From NCBI GenBank assembly GCA_030849805.1, contig JASANZ010002260.1:59880-123879 (forward strand): DNA of 64,000 nucleotides, in the 5' to 3' direction. This DNA is from Sergeia podlipaevii (lineage: Eukaryota > Euglenozoa > Kinetoplastea > Trypanosomatida > Trypanosomatidae). Under the pieces are notes generated by a model. That model saw only the letters and a list, made by a program, of their open reading frames with translations. It did no database searches and had not been told where the DNA came from. Made by a program: the position numbers and the translations under genes. Each line of letters begins with the position of its first letter. Position 1 is the stretch's first letter. This document shows, one piece after another, positions 10,155-20,754 of the stretch.

Positions 10155-11948
10155 TCAGCAGGCTTCTGGGGCCTCCGCGGTTTCTTCCTCGACGGTTTCC
10201 TCCCCCACAGCCTCCGCCTCCGCTCCCTCTACACGAGTGAGCACCGCCACCATCTCCACGTGGTGCGTGTGAGGAAACAAATCTACCGCAAAGCCCTTGG
10301 ACACTTCGAAGGGAATCCCTCTATAAGCCTTCGTCGCCGGCTTCGTCAGCGCTGGGCAGTCACGCTCAAGCGCCTTCTGCTCACAAGAAATGTACACCAC
10401 CCGCCGTATCGTCGGGGTCCCTCTAATCCACTTCAAAACAGTCGCAGTGACACCCGCACGTGGCGGATCTAGCACGGCCACGATGTCCCTGCGATCCTCC
10501 TCGGATAAACCGCTGATAACGCTTGGGAGTACACTTTCCACTCGACCGCAGTGAAACACAGCGTTAGTGATGTGGTTCCGCTCTGCATTGCGACGCGCGT
10601 TCTCGACGGCGGCCTCGATGAGCTCAATACCAATTACCTTCTTCACGTGGCGTGCAAGCGACAAGCCAATGGTGCCCGTGCCGCTGCACAGGTCAAGCAG
10701 CGTAGTCCGCTCTGTGAGGTCGGCGACCTCCAGCACTTTATCCAGCATACGCTCCATGCCTGGAGTGTTTACCTGAAAGAAGGCAGTTGGGCTAAGCTCG
10801 TACTGGAGACCTAAAAGATACTCAGTAAGGGTTGGGGCACCAAAGAGCACCACACGTGGGGCCTCAAAAGGCAAAGATGAGATGCCTGTGTGCTTGTGGT
10901 ACTGCAGACTAGTGACTGCAGCCTCCTCCAGACCCGATACCTGTCGCAGCGTCGCGGTCATCTCCGGCGACATCAGGCGAGACACAACTGCCGCCTTCAC
11001 TGCCGTCGCTACCTCAGCGCTGGTGCTATCCTCGTCCATCTCCACATCCACTAGCACTTCACCACATACGTTGTGTCTAACCTGCAGCTTGCGCCAGAAA
11101 CCAGTTCCCTTGACCTTGTCGAAGGCGCACAGAGCCCCCGCCTCGGGTGTGGCAAATTGCTTGTACACCTCCATCATAGCCACACCAACCACCTTGGCAA
11201 GCGGGTGCATGGTAATAACAGCCCTATCTGGCTCTACCGCGGACTCAATTGCCGCCGTCCCTTCCATCATGGAGCCCTTCATAAAGCCCAAAGCAGGAGT
11301 GGTGCCATCGTCTGCGTAGCCGTAGGAAAGGTTTACATGATTGCGATAGCCCTCTAGCACAGGGCTCTCCACGATACCAACAAACCGCTTGGCATGTGCG
11401 TCCCAGCCGTGTCTCCTAGAAGACACGATCGACTTCATCACACCGAGGCAGTGGCGCTTCTTGAGATCAAGTTGCTTCTCCATAGGATAATTTTCGTATT
11501 GGGTCAGCTTACTGCTGCTGCACCCAGACTCATCCCCCTCTGACCGCGGCCGCTTCTTGGCCGTTCCCTTGTGTGTGAGGTTCATCTCCCGCTCCGTCAC
11601 CACCACCTCTTGCCATTGCTTACCGCGATATGAGATACTCTGAAGCGTCTGAGAGGCACTAGCGCGGGCCTCAGAAGTCTCAAACGCCAAAAAGAGGTAC
11701 TGCGCCTTGGGGTTCTTGTTCATGCGAACCATGCCAGGAAACAGTGGCGCACCTTCCTCGCGAGCAGGTCCCTTCAGCTCTTTGATGATGTATTTGCGGA
11801 TTGCGCTGGTGGTAGAGTACTTGTCGTTGGTGTCGATCTTCAGGAGGTTCTCGTTGCTGTGCTGCTGAAGTGGTACTGTAGTGGTCGAGGTTCGTGAAAC
11901 CACTTGTGCCTCGGAAGGGCTCGTACTCTGCTGCTCCTCTGCGGACAT
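10155..11948 (-). CDS. tRNA (uracil-5-)-methyltransferase, TRM2/TRMT2A type
   Basis: SAM-dependent enzyme that makes 5-methyluridine, classically U54 in the tRNA T-loop. The 597-residue product has an RRM-like N-terminal region (about residues 35-120) as in metazoan TRMT2A, then the RumA/TrmA catalytic fold. Visible motifs are FFQVN (390-394), the SAM site DLCSGTGTIG (419-428), DPPRAG (494-499), the nucleophile Cys522 in YISCEQKALERD, and the general-base Glu565 in FPHTHHVEMV. Cys522 is followed by EQ where NP is usual. The tail is acidic. The ATG at 12065 lies upstream of the first AG after the pyrimidine tract, so the start at 11946-11948 is preferred. Confidence 0.9.
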   Translation of the reverse strand: MSAEEQQSTSPSEAQVVSRTSTTTVPLQQHSNENLLKIDTNDKYSTTSAIRKYIIKELKGPAREEGAPLFPGMVRMNKNPKAQYLFLAFETSEARASASQTLQSISYRGKQWQEVVVTEREMNLTHKGTAKKRPRSEGDESGCSSSKLTQYENYPMEKQLDLKKRHCLGVMKSIVSSRRHGWDAHAKRFVGIVESPVLEGYRNHVNLSYGYADDGTTPALGFMKGSMMEGTAAIESAVEPDRAVITMHPLAKVVGVAMMEVYKQFATPEAGALCAFDKVKGTGFWRKLQVRHNVCGEVLVDVEMDEDSTSAEVATAVKAAVVSRLMSPEMTATLRQVSGLEEAAVTSLQYHKHTGISSLPFEAPRVVLFGAPTLTEYLLGLQYELSPTAFFQVNTPGMERMLDKVLEVADLTERTTLLDLCSGTGTIGLSLARHVKKVIGIELIEAAVENARRNAERNHITNAVFHCGRVESVLPSVISGLSEEDRRDIVAVLDPPRAGVTATVLKWIRGTPTIRRVVYISCEQKALERDCPALTKPATKAYRGIPFEVSKGFAVDLFPHTHHVEMVAVLTRVEGAEAEAVGEETVEEETAEAPEAC

Positions 11949-12859
11949 GTGTGCTCTAGCTGCGTCACGCCTATAATGTAAATGTATTTTTTTTCCTCCC
12001 TGTGGTGTAGTTGCTGTTGCGTGTACTGCTCTATTCCCCTTATTTTTTTTTTCTTCTTCTTCCATAGTTTTATATCAAAAAATCAAAAAAAAAATGTGAG
12101 GAAGAGGGGGGATATTTGAATAAAAATGTTTTTGCCCACAAAAGTACACTAACACTACCAAAAAGCAGAATCAGACTGGTTCTTCATATCTAGGTATATA
12201 CACCCATAACTGGCGCGTGCGTGCATATATATATATCTTGTCTTGTAGCGCAGTAGTGTAAATTTCCTGATTATGGGAATCATTCGTTGTGATAACATCG
12301 TTCAAATTAACAACCCAGCAAACATCACTCAGAGAATGACATACTGTGCACAAACATAGTATATATATATACTATTACCTGTGTTCACTTCCTCTCTCTC
12401 TCTCTCCCTCCTTTTTCTTTCCCCTCTTCCTTTTCGTTCTGCTTTCCTTTCTGCATTGTGGGGCCCTGTCTTGGTGATGTCAATTGGATCCCGCACACAC
12501 GTGCACACACACACACGTTTGTTTCAAGTGCTCAGGTGACAACCAGCCAACCACATAGTAAGCAACAGCAACGATAACAGCAAAACTTTTTTTTAAAAAA
12601 AAAGGAAAAAAAAATGAACGGAGCACTCAACCCATCCTCAGTGATGTTTCAGCGCCAAACCATTATAATATGTGAATGTAGAAGTAACGCGCTTTCAGTG
12701 TTTTGTTGTTGTTGTTGCTGCTGTTGTCGGTGTATAAAAATATATATGTTCATGTCCTCCTGAAGAAACAAGAAAAAGGCACCTCAAACAAGAATTGCTC
12801 TGAGAGTAGCAATAACAACAACTAAACAAACAAAAGAAAAAAAAGAATCAGCCAAAACA
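11949..12859. other. Intergenic spacer
   Basis: Contains TA microsatellites near 12225-12237 and 12360-12371, a CT-rich block near 12391-12430, an ACACAC run near 12505-12517, and A-runs. It holds the splice region of the TRM2-type gene and the 3' UTR of the next gene. No RNA gene was recognised. Confidence 0.6.
12059..12060 (-). promoter_or_regulatory. Predicted spliced-leader acceptor AG for the TRM2-type gene
   Basis: After the T-rich tract (plus A-runs at 12077-12095) the first AG on the minus strand falls just 3' of the ATG at 12063-12065. That ATG would therefore be removed by trans-splicing, leaving 11948 as the first start. Confidence 0.5.
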
Positions 12860-13924
12860 CTACGTATTCTTGGTTGCCGCCTCCACGCGACTCTCGACGA
12901 CTGCCATGAGTGCATGAATGACAAGGTCTCTCGACACGTCAAACTCGTCATCCGGCACCGCTACAACGGCAACATAGTGGAATCTACCATTAGAATTATA
13001 AAAGGCACGGCATAAGCCATGTGCCAGAGGCTGGCCTGGTCCTGGCGTGAACGTGATCTCCGCTACGGCGCTCCGCAGCTGTGTGGCCAGCACCTCACTT
13101 ATGTTACGATCAGCTTCCTCTGTCTCTCCCCCTTCATTTCGCATCTTCTCCTGCTGGGCCAGCACCTGAGGTATGATGGGAGTGTCCCTCGCATCTGTGC
13201 CGCCACATTCGGAAAGAATCTGCAAGGAGTTACTAACGGAGGCGTCAAAGCGCTTCAGGAACGTGTGCAGAAGTTTCTCAGAGTTGGGTTCCTTCATGCG
13301 ACGCTTGTAGGCAAAGCAGTTAAGCGAGATACCATGCACACTTGGTGCGTCCTGCTTGATAGAGAAAGCGGAACCTTCGCCCTCCGCATCCACACCAGTC
13401 GCAGTGGCAGCAGAAGCAGCGTCTGAAGGTCGAGCTGGTGGTGGAGGGCAACACTGAATAGAAATGCTGTTCTCTCTCAAAAATTCCTGCATGCGCCAGT
13501 TGGACGGCACACTGTACTGAACATAGTAGTCCATCCGCTCACACAGGTCCCAGCGTACATCGCCCACCTCGGCCGCCACGCTCGTGTCTCGGCAAGAAGA
13601 GCGGCTGGATGGCGCCACGTTCTGAAGCAGACCGGTCGCAAAACTCATTCCCTTCCCAAGCATGCCCTGCTTCTTCTCCTGCTCAGCCGCTTCGCGAAAG
13701 GGAAGAGAAGAGGAGGAGCCAGCGGCGGCGGCGCCGCAAGCTTCAATGGCGTTCCACCGTGCAAGTGCTACGCCGCGCGGAACACGTGCTGTATGCACGC
13801 CACACACCAACGTGTGAAGAGCAGTGCCACCTATCAGTAAGCTACTGCTGCCGCTGCTGCTAGAGGCGGTAAGGCTCGCACGGGATAGTAGCAAAGATAT
13901 TGGGAGTTGACGGTAGGAGCGCAT
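12860..13924 (-). CDS. Conserved-looking protein of unknown function with mitochondrial-type N-terminus
   Basis: The 354-residue protein is not assigned to a family. The first 35 residues (Arg/Ser/Leu-rich, no acidic residues) look like a mitochondrial targeting sequence. A Ser/Ala-rich linker follows. From about residue 120 there is a folded-looking region containing YYVQYSVPSNWRMQEF, a Pro-rich insert, ISLNCFAYKRR and a C-terminal block FHYVAVVAVPDDEFD. The alternation of a VPxxW strand with a late FD-containing strand faintly recalls PsbP/Mog1-like folds, but this is speculation. Its neighbours on the promoter-proximal side are an RNA-editing ligase and another presequence-bearing protein, so a mitochondrial role is plausible. 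Confidence 0.75.
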   Translation of the reverse strand: MRSYRQLPISLLLSRASLTASSSSGSSSLLIGGTALHTLVCGVHTARVPRGVALARWNAIEACGAAAAGSSSSLPFREAAEQEKKQGMLGKGMSFATGLLQNVAPSSRSSCRDTSVAAEVGDVRWDLCERMDYYVQYSVPSNWRMQEFLRENSISIQCCPPPPARPSDAASAATATGVDAEGEGSAFSIKQDAPSVHGISLNCFAYKRRMKEPNSEKLLHTFLKRFDASVSNSLQILSECGGTDARDTPIIPQVLAQQEKMRNEGGETEEADRNISEVLATQLRSAVAEITFTPGPGQPLAHGLCRAFYNSNGRFHYVAVVAVPDDEFDVSRDLVIHALMAVVESRVEAATKNT

Positions 13925-14713
13925 GACTACGAGTAAGTAAAAATGTGTATGTGTATATGTTTTGGTGGTGTAACCTTCTTCTTTTTGCTTACTTGACTCT
14001 TCCCTTCCCTTTTCTGTTCACCGAGCAGTACACGCGAGCACGTTCACAAACTCTGAATGTTGATTCTAATAAGTAGCAGCAGTACAATACTATAATACTA
14101 TAACACTATAAAAAGGAGGTTTAAAAAGAAATGGTAAAACTCTTGCTCTTTGGGATTGTATAGTATATCTATATTGTTACCGTTGGAAAGTTCTTTTTTA
14201 AAGAAAGGAATAGCTTTAAAAAAAAAAAAATTCTTCGATACTCTGTGGACTTTTTGACAATATCTGGGCTGAAACAAGCAAATACCTACACTGTCTCGCA
14301 CAAACGCGCTATATGTGTTTCTCCCTTTTTAAAAAAAAAAAGTGCTAGTGGAATGCTTAAACATAAAACAATAAAGGCAAAAAAAGAGAAGGAGATCGTG
14401 CATCAATACATCATGAGCATTATAGGTTCATAGTGTTTAGGTTTAGGTAGTTATCGAACAAGTCAAACACATAATTCACAAAATAACAAAGTACGCTGTC
14501 AGCGCGCTTTCTTTTCTCTTTCTTTGTTGTTGTCGTCCTATGTGTGATATATAGAAGACCGTTGAAATAAACAAAGAGTGATGTATGTTCATACATACAA
14601 AAAAAAAAAGTCTTTATCTGTGTGAGTGCGCATGATCTTTGTGAAAGCTTCTATAAAAATGGACATAAACGCAAGTGCTGCCCTTGTTGTTGGTGTTGCC
14701 GCTGTTGCTTTCC
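13925..14713. other. Intergenic spacer
   Basis: AT-rich with A-runs at 14219-14231, 14331-14341 and 14600-14610. A short TTTAGGTTTAGG near 14437-14448 is too brief to be a telomeric repeat. Nothing else was recognised. Confidence 0.6.
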
Positions 14714-15955
14714 CTATCCCTCCATCTCCTTTACTCGGACAAGGATCTTTGACCACTGACTACACACTAACCTGCGAGACTCAAATATGGCGTAGCGTGT
14801 CATGTCGCGTCGCGTCACCACAGACGCATTTATCACGATAGGCGCTGCCTCTTTCAAGAAGTCCTTGAGTGCATCCCGCGCAAGCAATGTAGCGAGGTCG
14901 TCTGGGGACATGGTCTCTTGCTCAAAAGGTTCAGTGCCAATCTTGGAGAGAACATTATTGAGTCGATTCTGGCACACATGATCGAGAAGAAAGCGAGTGG
15001 CCTCGAGCAGGACGGCGTCGTTAAAAACGCTCGCCAACTCTGGCAGTTGCGCTCCTGCAGTGTCGATCGATCGCCGTCTCACTGCCTCCATGGCATCCAC
15101 GCGAGGCCCCTGCGTTCTGTCCGTTGAGATCTCCTGAAAGGCTGTAGACTTGATCTTGATGATGGTGAGCCCTTTAGGGTCGAATCCTGTCTCGCCGCGC
15201 CTGCGGTGCTTCACTACCAAACCCTCCGCCCAGTTTCCCTTGAGAGGGTAATTGCCCATCCCTACTTGTGCGGGTATCGTCGTCTGGAAGTGCTCCACGT
15301 CGAACGCGGCAACCTTCGACATGGGACCGCGAATAATCGCCTTTGCATAGAGAAGATTCGGAATCTTCTCGAAGATACTCAGTGCCTCATCGTACGTCAG
15401 TGTTTGAAAGTCTGGTGAGTCGTCGCGCAGCTTGTACTTGATATCAAATGCGTAAAAGTGAAGGTCTGGGCTGTACTGGGGAAACGAGTCGGTCTGCACT
15501 GGGGTTATCTGCCGCTGCCGCCCCCCCACCATCACCGACTTGCGGCTCCGGGGCACGCTTGGGTGGTCATATTTGCCGCCAAACAACTCGCCATTGACCA
15601 AAACGGTGTTTGGAGAAGTTCCCAGCTTGGCGGAGAGAAGCTCTCGGCCTGCTTGTGCCACCTGTCGCAGTTCGGGAGTGAGAATGTGATAGCCGAAGAA
15701 GTGCTCATGAGGAGGCATGATGCCACTTCTCTTGGCAAATCGTACTGTATTGCCGTCGTCCAGGGAGTACACGCCAAAGTTGGCTCCGTGCACCTTCTCC
15801 GTGGCGATCCACTCATCGTTAAAGAGACCGAGACTTTGCAAAGCGCTCATGCGCTTTTCGTTTGAGTTTTCAATTTCAGTGTACCGTTCAAAGGGCACCT
15901 CTGCAAAGAGAGCACGTGTAGACGCAATAAACCTACACAGAAAGTTACGCCTCAT
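14714..15955 (-). CDS. REL2: Mitochondrial RNA-editing ligase 2 (KREL2-like)
   Basis: ATP-dependent RNA ligase of the editosome that reseals mitochondrial mRNA after uridylate insertion or deletion. The 413-residue protein opens with an Arg/Phe/Leu-rich presequence. The nucleotidyltransferase motifs are all present: motif I EKVHGANF with the adenylated Lys54, GELFGG (122-127), the aromatic strand FYAFDIKY (167-174), motif IV EGLVVK (244-249) and motif V IKIK (266-269). A basic/helical C-terminal region of about 130 residues matches the part that binds the OB-fold partner in trypanosome ligases. Length (about 416 in the trypanosome REL2 against about 469 for REL1) and HGAN rather than HGTN after the lysine favour REL2; I rely on memory for that distinction. 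Confidence 0.93.
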   Translation of the reverse strand: MRRNFLCRFIASTRALFAEVPFERYTEIENSNEKRMSALQSLGLFNDEWIATEKVHGANFGVYSLDDGNTVRFAKRSGIMPPHEHFFGYHILTPELRQVAQAGRELLSAKLGTSPNTVLVNGELFGGKYDHPSVPRSRKSVMVGGRQRQITPVQTDSFPQYSPDLHFYAFDIKYKLRDDSPDFQTLTYDEALSIFEKIPNLLYAKAIIRGPMSKVAAFDVEHFQTTIPAQVGMGNYPLKGNWAEGLVVKHRRRGETGFDPKGLTIIKIKSTAFQEISTDRTQGPRVDAMEAVRRRSIDTAGAQLPELASVFNDAVLLEATRFLLDHVCQNRLNNVLSKIGTEPFEQETMSPDDLATLLARDALKDFLKEAAPIVINASVVTRRDMTRYAIFESRRLVCSQWSKILVRVKEMEG

Positions 15956-16573
15956 CGCTATGTACCTATGTACCTATGTATATATATGTTATTGAAACAA
16001 GCTTGCCGATTGGTTGATCTCTCTAGTTTCCGTTTTCTGTAGAGCTAAACATACAAACACGTGGGTATGTATGTATGTATATGTTTTCAATAGAGTAGTC
16101 CCAGCAGCCACTCTTCTTCTTTTTGTTGTTGTTGACAAGTTGTACCTTGGCAGATATCAATGAAAAGAGAAAAAAAAAAAGTAGAGAAGAAGCAAATTTG
16201 AGAGAAGACATAACGATTGTTCTTCCAGGACTCCGTAGAGATGCACTAGTTTCAAATGCATTTATTTTGATGCCCACTTCTGATAAATAATAATAATAAA
16301 TTTGAAAAAATCGCATGAATGAGCTCCGTATTTTGTAAATTGCATCTGTAATATCCATCCTCTATCGCACTTGGGGTAGTACAGCAGCACAGCATATGCA
16401 GAAAAGAAAAGAAAAGAAGAGGAAGAGAAAAAGGGGAAGGGGCGGAACACCTTTCTCTAACGCCAAGAGGGAGGGAAAAAAAAAGCAAACCAAATAGATA
16501 TATGTATGTAACACTAAGTGATAGATAGGGACAGAGGAAAAGAAAAGTGGTGGAAGCTGATGCTGTATCGACA
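15956..16573. other. Intergenic spacer
   Basis: TA/GTAT microsatellite near 15958-15989 and 16062-16083, purine tract at 16167-16183 (a likely pyrimidine tract for REL2) and a purine-rich block at 16403-16441. Short Phe/Ser-rich ORFs here look accidental. Confidence 0.6.
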
Positions 16574-17635
16574 TTAAAAGAGGATAACTTTCTTTGGCTG
16601 CGTAACCCGTATCTTCTCTGGGCAGCACACGTACACATCAGCATCAGGGAACTTGTTGAGTAGCGATACGTTCTCTGTGTAAGAATGAAACTGCCGTGTA
16701 GAGCACATGTACACGACATCCTTTAGTACTACCTCCTCCCGTATAGACAGAGACTTTGCGTGCATCTCAATACCGAGGTACGTGGGCACCCCAGCGGGGC
16801 AGACGACATCAACTTCGGAAAGCGGAATGCTATTTGCTCCGCGAACCACACGCGTAGAGCTTGTATCCCGATCCAGAGACAACGCGTCATACATGGCCTC
16901 CACTGCGGCTGGTGAAAGCTCATCGCCATCGATAAAAACAATTGCGGATCGCCTCGCTGTACGCTTCGGCTTGATCTCAATATCCACTTTCACCTCTAAG
17001 CCCGCCATCTGTGCCTCGGGAGACATGACGGCGTCCACTGCATTGACGTCGCGCTCACCACATCCTACGAGCACCTCTTCTAAGGGCAGAAAGTCACTGC
17101 GAACCCCATCGCTGCCGCTGCCTGCCATGTTCGCTCTGCTACTCAAAGTCCTTTTTGATGCATTGATGCAATACTGATGAATCTTCTGAATCACTAGTTC
17201 CCTCTTCACTACAGAAGCACCAGTGTGACTGCTCCTGCTATCACCATCACAACCTCTACTGTCACTGCCGCCGCCGTTGTTGTTGTTGCTGCTGGCCTGC
17301 ACCGTACCGGAGGCGGACGACGGCGATGATGAAGCAGCAGCAGCAGGGCTAGCGTGTCTGACCCACCAAGGCCCACCCTGCCTTCCTCCCTCGATTGTGA
17401 AAAGCTGTGGAAAGCGCTGCAAAGCCTCCTTGAGCGTGAGGGCCCCCACAGTGGCAGGGGTGAAGGAAGGAAATTCTTCAGAGAGCAGCGCCTGCAGCTT
17501 GCCAGCTGGCATACCACCAGAAGGAACACGCCTGGCCACCGCACTCAGTATCCTCAAGCTAGCATTCGCGCTGTTGACCTGGCAGAAAAGAGTGCGCGTA
17601 AGTGCATGCCTGAGCACGGGTGATCTGTATAACAT
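16574..17635 (-). CDS. Putative mitochondrial RNA-associated protein with LOTUS-like and NYN-like regions
   Basis: The 353-residue protein starts with MLYRSPVLRHALTRTLF, a good mitochondrial presequence. Residues about 40-97 (MPAGKLQALLSEEFPSF, LKEALQRFPQLFTIEG, WWVRHA) have the spacing of an OST-HTH/LOTUS winged helix, a domain that binds RNA or RNA helicases. A Ser/Asn/Gly-rich linker follows. The C-terminal 135 residues begin SAIVFIDGDEL and show alternating strands and helices ending in DADVYVCCPE, resembling a degenerate NYN/PIN nuclease fold. Only the first acidic pair (DGDE) is obvious, so catalysis is uncertain. It sits directly upstream in the unit of the editing ligase. Both domain calls rest on pattern reading alone. 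I prefer this ATG over 17662 because it begins the presequence. Confidence 0.7.
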   Translation of the reverse strand: MLYRSPVLRHALTRTLFCQVNSANASLRILSAVARRVPSGGMPAGKLQALLSEEFPSFTPATVGALTLKEALQRFPQLFTIEGGRQGGPWWVRHASPAAAASSSPSSASGTVQASSNNNNGGGSDSRGCDGDSRSSHTGASVVKRELVIQKIHQYCINASKRTLSSRANMAGSGSDGVRSDFLPLEEVLVGCGERDVNAVDAVMSPEAQMAGLEVKVDIEIKPKRTARRSAIVFIDGDELSPAAVEAMYDALSLDRDTSSTRVVRGANSIPLSEVDVVCPAGVPTYLGIEMHAKSLSIREEVVLKDVVYMCSTRQFHSYTENVSLLNKFPDADVYVCCPEKIRVTQPKKVILF

Positions 17636-18787
17636 TTTTATATATACGCTTATGAGAGTCACTATGTGAAATACTTACTCGTTTTCTTATCAGATTAAAA
17701 TAGCGAGTCAAGGAGGATAAAAGAACAGAAAAATGTGAAAAAAAAAAAGAAAAGAAAAGAGAGCAAAAAGAAATCATATGCAAACATTGAAGTTCAGCTT
17801 TTAGCAACCTCACATAGAGGCATAAGAATAGATGCATGGGAGTATGTCCAAGGGATATATATTTCAACACCTACTATATGTTGTGGTTGTGATGTTCCTA
17901 TTCATAAGGCAAACAGATTAAAAGTATTTTTATTTATTTAACAAGGAGAGAGAGAGAGACAGAGAGTAGCACACGCACAAACAAACAAAAAAAGGGGATG
18001 GCAACTCGTATATGTCCTCCTTGTTCTTCTTAACTTTCATGTACCGCTTTGGCTATACGTGTACAACCAACACGCTTGGTAGGAGTGAGTGGGGGTGTAT
18101 ACAACATAGGGAGAAATGGCTAACTTCGTGCAGTTGTTGATGAGCACAGCCCATGCTTCTTCAAAAAAAAAAAAGTAAAACATATAATATTAGTTGATCT
18201 CAACAATAATCGGGAAAAAAAAAGAAAAAGAGAAACAGGGTAATCGGATATAAGTGAAAATGCAATCTCTGGGAGAAAATATATATATATATATACAAGA
18301 GGAAGAAAAAAAAACGATAGTGGCAGCTATCTTCTGTGAGTCGTGGAGACGCAAAATGATTTCTCATTCTCTGTCCCCCTGTAAAAAAAAGAGCCATAGT
18401 AGCTACCGCGTGCACCTAAAAAAAGAGGGGGGAGAGAGAGAGAGAGAGAGGACAATACGCACTGCCCTCATCCCCTCCCACCCCCTCCTCCCTCCTCCCG
18501 TTACGCCTCTACGTGACAATACAGTCATAGAACGATAATTTGCAAAGGACTAAATTGTTCATAAAAAAAAGAAGCAAAACGGGGGGAAAAAAAAGGGGAG
18601 AGAGAAAAAAAAAAAAATTAATCGTTGCAGTGAGAATGGACGCACACTTCCACGCAGACTTCATTGATAATTTTTTTTATGTATCTATATCTATCTCTAT
18701 ACCTATGGACCTAGATAGATAGATAGATAGATGCATTCCCCCATGTCCTCCTACGCCATGTTTTTGTTTGTTTGCTATCTATCCTTC
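17636..18787. other. Intergenic spacer with microsatellites
   Basis: AT-rich. It contains AGAG runs near 17945-17965 and 18434-18450, a TA run at 18281-18294, several A-runs and a GATA microsatellite listed separately. It is the 3' UTR of the amidohydrolase gene and the 5' region of the LOTUS-like gene. No RNA gene was recognised. Confidence 0.6.
18712..18732. repeat. TAGA tetranucleotide microsatellite, partly self-complementary with flank
   Basis: Five tandem TAGA units. The 30 bases before it (about 18681-18706) contain TATCTATATCTATC, so an imperfect hairpin could form in the transcript. It is 56 bp beyond the stop of the amidohydrolase gene, in its predicted 3' UTR. Confidence 0.8.
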
Positions 18788-20008
18788 TTACTCACAAGAC
18801 GCTGGTGAATCCTTTTGCATCATCAACGACGCCACAAGCAGCACGTGATACTTCACTCCGGTCTCCATCGCCTCCTCATTAATGCGAAACTTGGAGCTAT
18901 AGTTATGATTCAATCCATCAGCACCACCACCTCCTCCCTGTCCAACTCCAAGGTAACACAGGCAACCCGGCACCACTGCTTGATACTCAGAAAAGTCCGC
19001 AACCCCCAAAAGCGGCTTAGGCAGTTCAAAGTAGTTAGACTCCCCTACGAGACGTGCCGCAGCACTCCTGGCCACGTCGTACGCCTTGGGATCGTTATAC
19101 GTCACAATATTCGGCTCGAGCCAGCTCACGGAATACTCAGCTCTGTGGGCCTTGGCAATGCCGGCAACAATCTCCTCCACAAGTCCAGGCACAATCTCCT
19201 GCACACCACGGTCAAGGCACCGTAGCGTGCCGCGCAGGTGCACCGTGTCGGGGATCACGTTGTACGCGCCAGTGCCGCCCTGGAACTGTGTGATGCTCAG
19301 CACCGGGGCATCAAGCGCACTTACCCGACGAGAGATGATCGACTGCAAACTCATTACTACCTCCGCGGAAACAAAAATGGGATCAATGCACAGCTCCGGC
19401 TGGGACGCGTGACCGCCAGCGCCGCGAATAACAATGTCAAAGTCGTTGCAAGCACCCATCATGGTACCCTGCCGACACCATATGGTCCCAGACTCCTTTG
19501 TGCTATCGACATGCAGTCCAAATATCATGCTCACGCCATCCAGCACACCAAGCTGCACAAGCTGCTTGGCTCCGCTCGGAATCACCTCCTCCGCGTGCTG
19601 GAAGATAAAGCGCACAGTCCCGCGGATGCGTTCGCGCACCTGGCACAGCACCTTCACCGCACCAAGCAGCATCGCGGTGTGCGCATCGTGTCCACACGCG
19701 TGCATCACACCGGGACGCTTCGAGCTGAATGTCTCACCGCTCTCCTCTTGCAGCGGCAGTGCGTCCATGTCAGCACGCAGCGCGTACATCGCGCCATCAC
19801 CAGCGCCGCCCTTGAGGTCCGCCACAACGCTGTTGGGTGTCAGGCGGCGGATCTCCAGCGGGGCAGGCATCTGCGCGAGAGCAGCTGCAACGTAGTCCGC
19901 CGTCGGCTGCTCCTCATATGCCACGTACGGGTTCTCGTGGATGTGGCGACGCCACTGCACCACCTCGGGCTGCACGGCTGTGATGAGTTTGTTCAGTTCC
20001 TCTTGCAT
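18788..20008 (-). CDS. M20D-family amidohydrolase (N-acyl-amino-acid amidohydrolase type)
   Basis: Metal-dependent hydrolase of the aminoacylase/hippurate hydrolase group, cleaving N-acyl bonds of amino acids or small conjugates. The length of 406 residues is typical. The metal-binding set is complete: Cys105 and His107 in MHACGHDAH, Glu140-Glu141 in FQHAEE, His166 in FGLHV and His368 in LNHNYSSKF. The dimerisation insert begins near GAGGHASQP, as in the family. There is no signal peptide or glycosomal tripeptide at the C-terminus (it ends ASCE). The exact substrate cannot be read from sequence. The family is mainly bacterial and such genes in trypanosomatids are often thought to be old transfers, but base composition here is like its neighbours. 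Confidence 0.92.
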   Translation of the reverse strand: MQEELNKLITAVQPEVVQWRRHIHENPYVAYEEQPTADYVAAALAQMPAPLEIRRLTPNSVVADLKGGAGDGAMYALRADMDALPLQEESGETFSSKRPGVMHACGHDAHTAMLLGAVKVLCQVRERIRGTVRFIFQHAEEVIPSGAKQLVQLGVLDGVSMIFGLHVDSTKESGTIWCRQGTMMGACNDFDIVIRGAGGHASQPELCIDPIFVSAEVVMSLQSIISRRVSALDAPVLSITQFQGGTGAYNVIPDTVHLRGTLRCLDRGVQEIVPGLVEEIVAGIAKAHRAEYSVSWLEPNIVTYNDPKAYDVARSAAARLVGESNYFELPKPLLGVADFSEYQAVVPGCLCYLGVGQGGGGGADGLNHNYSSKFRINEEAMETGVKYHVLLVASLMMQKDSPASCE

Positions 20009-20754
20009 TTATATATTTTCCTTTTTTCGAATGGAGAAGTAGATGCAAAAAAAAAAAAAAAAAAGGATGTATGAGATGGAAGAGTGTGCGTTAGTTAATT
20101 GACTACTTCTACGTGAGTACACAGAAAAAAAAAAAGTAAAAAGTAAATGTGTGGGTATTAAAATAGGTATGGTGCAAAGGAAAAAAAAAAGATTTGTATA
20201 ATGACGTTTTCATACAGTTATCATTCAGTTTGTCAAGGATGCTGGTGCAGCAGTCTAAGAGGCAGGTTGGTTCACGCCCTCTGAATTCATGATAGTGCGC
20301 ACTGGAGTAAAGAAACGATGTTGTTGTTATTGTTTGTTTGCTTGTTGTTTTGCGATTGCATTTGAGGTACGCTTTTTTCAAAGACTTACATGCGCATAAC
20401 AAAAAAGGAGAAAAAAATGGGCGTCACTAATTGTGCAGAAGCGTCTCTCTACCAAAGCATACATGGTGTACCAGCACTGAAATAGCGCTGGAAGAAACAT
20501 TGTAGCAATAATCATAATAAAAATGAGAGAGGAAAGCAAAAAAATAAAAGTAATTTTAAAAAAAGCAAAAGGAAAGCATACATCAACGTAGTGTTGTGTA
20601 TCCACAACAACTAATAATGCAGCAATACATAAAAGGAGATACAAAAAAAAAAATATGATACAGTGATGTAAGTGGCAAAAAAAAAGATATGCAATATATA
20701 CATATATAAGCAGAGGATATGGCAATAGTGCGTTGCCCATTTTTTTTTTTTTCG
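20009..20754. other. Intergenic spacer
   Basis: AT-rich with A18 at 20046 and other A-runs. A hydrophobic 134-codon ORF at 20378-20782 derives from T-rich sequence and overlaps the end of the next gene, so it is left out. Nothing else was seen. Confidence 0.6.
20021..20022 (-). promoter_or_regulatory. Predicted spliced-leader acceptor AG for the amidohydrolase
   Basis: First AG after an uninterrupted minus-strand T-run (plus A18 at 20046-20063). It would leave a 5' UTR of only about 12 nt. Confidence 0.4.

Noticed and set aside
14437..14448. TTTAGGTTTAGG resembling telomeric repeat
   Set aside because: Only two units and not the TTAGGG of kinetoplastids.
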